A DNA stretch of 64,000 nt from Rhizophlyctis rosea. Lineage: Eukaryota; Chytridiomycota; Chytridiomycetes; Rhizophlyctidales; Rhizophlyctidaceae. Position 1 is the stretch's first letter; every line of letters begins with the position of its first letter. Under the pieces are notes generated by a model. The model saw nothing but the letters and a program-made list of their open reading frames with translations, did not search any database and was not told the DNA's origin. Positions 63,295 to 64,000 of this stretch are shown here, in pieces. The stretch spans positions 75,291-139,290 of the forward strand of contig JADGJC010000054.1 in the NCBI GenBank assembly GCA_027596075.1, in the 5' to 3' direction. The position numbers and the translations under genes were made by a program.

Positions 63295-64000
63295 CTACGA
63301 ACCCACCGGCAATCCCAAATACTCCACCACCAGCGTACGAAATATCAACGAGTAATCCCTCACAGTATCAACCGACAACGCATCAGCATTATCCTCCAAC
63401 GTATGCCACACCCTCGGAAACGGTGAAGTAATGCAATGCACGATCGGTACACCATGCTGTCTAAACGGTCGGTGATCATCATCAATACCTCCACCTCCCA
63501 CCGCAGACACGAAATACCCTTCACCCAATTGTGTACCATTTGCCAAGATATTCATCTTACTAGTGATATGTGGGGAGAGGAGATTGGCTTTAGCTAACCG
63601 GGATTGAATGTCGACTATCCGGTCCCACATCCATGTTGTGTCCAAGTTCTGGTTTGGAATGACATCGTCTGCTGTTCCTAGTAGGTCCAATAGAACGAAC
63701 ACGTCGATTTCAGCGAGGACGGAGGAGGATAGTGTGGGACGGAATAATGGTGGGGATGTTTCGAAGGGTGGACCACCTGAGGCGACGCCGTATGTATTGG
63801 ACCATTTTGTTGCGAGGTGCCGGGAGCCGTAGACACTATCTGATGCGCTCCAGTTGACGAATGCTTCTTCGCCGTCAAAGAAGATGATTTGAATGGTTGG
63901 CGGATTTGCGTTTTCTGCGGGGGATTTTGGAGTAGTGGGAGCGTGCTTTTCGAGATAGGAGTCGAGAAGTGGGTTGAGGGCGTGGGCGAGGTCGATTAAG
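63295..64000 (-). CDS. Glutaminyl-peptide cyclotransferase (M28-family), N-terminus off the right edge
   Basis: Converts N-terminal Gln of proteins to pyroglutamate, usually in the secretory pathway. The 234 codons visible are one uninterrupted exon reaching the window edge. Family marks are [18 protein letters not shown] (Glu general base of the DGEEA motif, then [12 protein letters not shown]), VFVLLDLLG (conserved Asp), [20 protein letters not shown] and [14 protein letters not shown] (zinc-binding His of HTxxDN). The order and spacing match eukaryotic glutaminyl cyclases, and the missing upstream part should hold the first zinc ligands and any signal peptide. Codons run from C-ending at the 5' side to G-ending at the 3' side. 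The call is secure. Confidence 0.93.
   Translation of the reverse strand, partial: LIDLAHALNPLLDSYLEKHAPTTPKSPAENANPPTIQIIFFDGEEAFVNWSASDSVYGSRHLATKWSNTYGVASGGPPFETSPPLFRPTLSSSVLAEIDVFVLLDLLGTADDVIPNQNLDTTWMWDRIVDIQSRLAKANLLSPHITSKMNILANGTQLGEGYFVSAVGGGGIDDDHRPFRQHGVPIVHCITSPFPRVWHTLEDNADALSVDTVRDYSLIFRTLVVEYLGLPVGS

Overview
The window is nuclear DNA from a filamentous-type fungus. The evidence is short spliceosomal introns with GTRNGT-like donors and YAG acceptors in most genes, ergosterol and mevalonate enzymes of fungal type, a CRZ1-like C2H2 factor and an Agaricomycete-style sesquiterpene synthase. The synthase favours Basidiomycota. The CYP51 sequence and the spacious, repeat-littered layout would also suit a non-Dikarya fungus, so I do not commit to a phylum. 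Two runs of exactly 10 N (27658-27667 and 59711-59720) mark scaffold joins of a draft assembly.

Only nine protein genes can be supported in 64 kb, separated by gene-poor stretches of 1.4 to 10.4 kb. Left to right: CYP51/ERG11 (minus, runs off the left edge) and HMG-CoA synthase (plus) are a divergent pair sharing a ~0.8 kb intergenic region. After a 7.8 kb desert comes an unresolved multi-exon gene with an F-box-like start (12.5-14.0 kb, minus), then an intronless sesquiterpene synthase (15.4-16.4 kb, plus). A 10.4 kb desert with a tandem array of decayed repeats leads to a large homeodomain gene (26.9-29.8 kb, plus). Then come a 9 kb desert with dispersed relic repeats, a secreted phosphoesterase/acid phosphatase (38.8-40.4 kb, minus), a 7.2 kb desert, a CRZ1-like zinc-finger gene (47.7-50.3 kb, minus), a 9.5 kb desert, an F-box-like gene (59.7-60.7 kb, minus), a 2.6 kb desert and a glutaminyl-peptide cyclotransferase (from 63.3 kb, minus, runs off the right edge).

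Functionally, the first 16 kb holds three isoprenoid genes: HMG-CoA synthase makes the mevalonate precursor, the sesquiterpene synthase uses farnesyl diphosphate, and CYP51 demethylates the sterol that competes for it. No other biosynthetic genes lie between them, so this is a loose neighbourhood rather than a proven cluster. The remaining genes look like unrelated housekeeping or regulatory loci.

The most unusual signal is compositional. In nearly every supported exon the coding strand starts C-rich (C-ending codons) and switches abruptly to G/T-ending codons towards the 3' end, then resets at the next exon. The intronless synthase and the F-box gene show internal resets where no intron exists. 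The deserts lack this pattern and contain at least four families of diverged, apparently decayed repeats. No RNA gene, CRISPR array or intact transposon was found.
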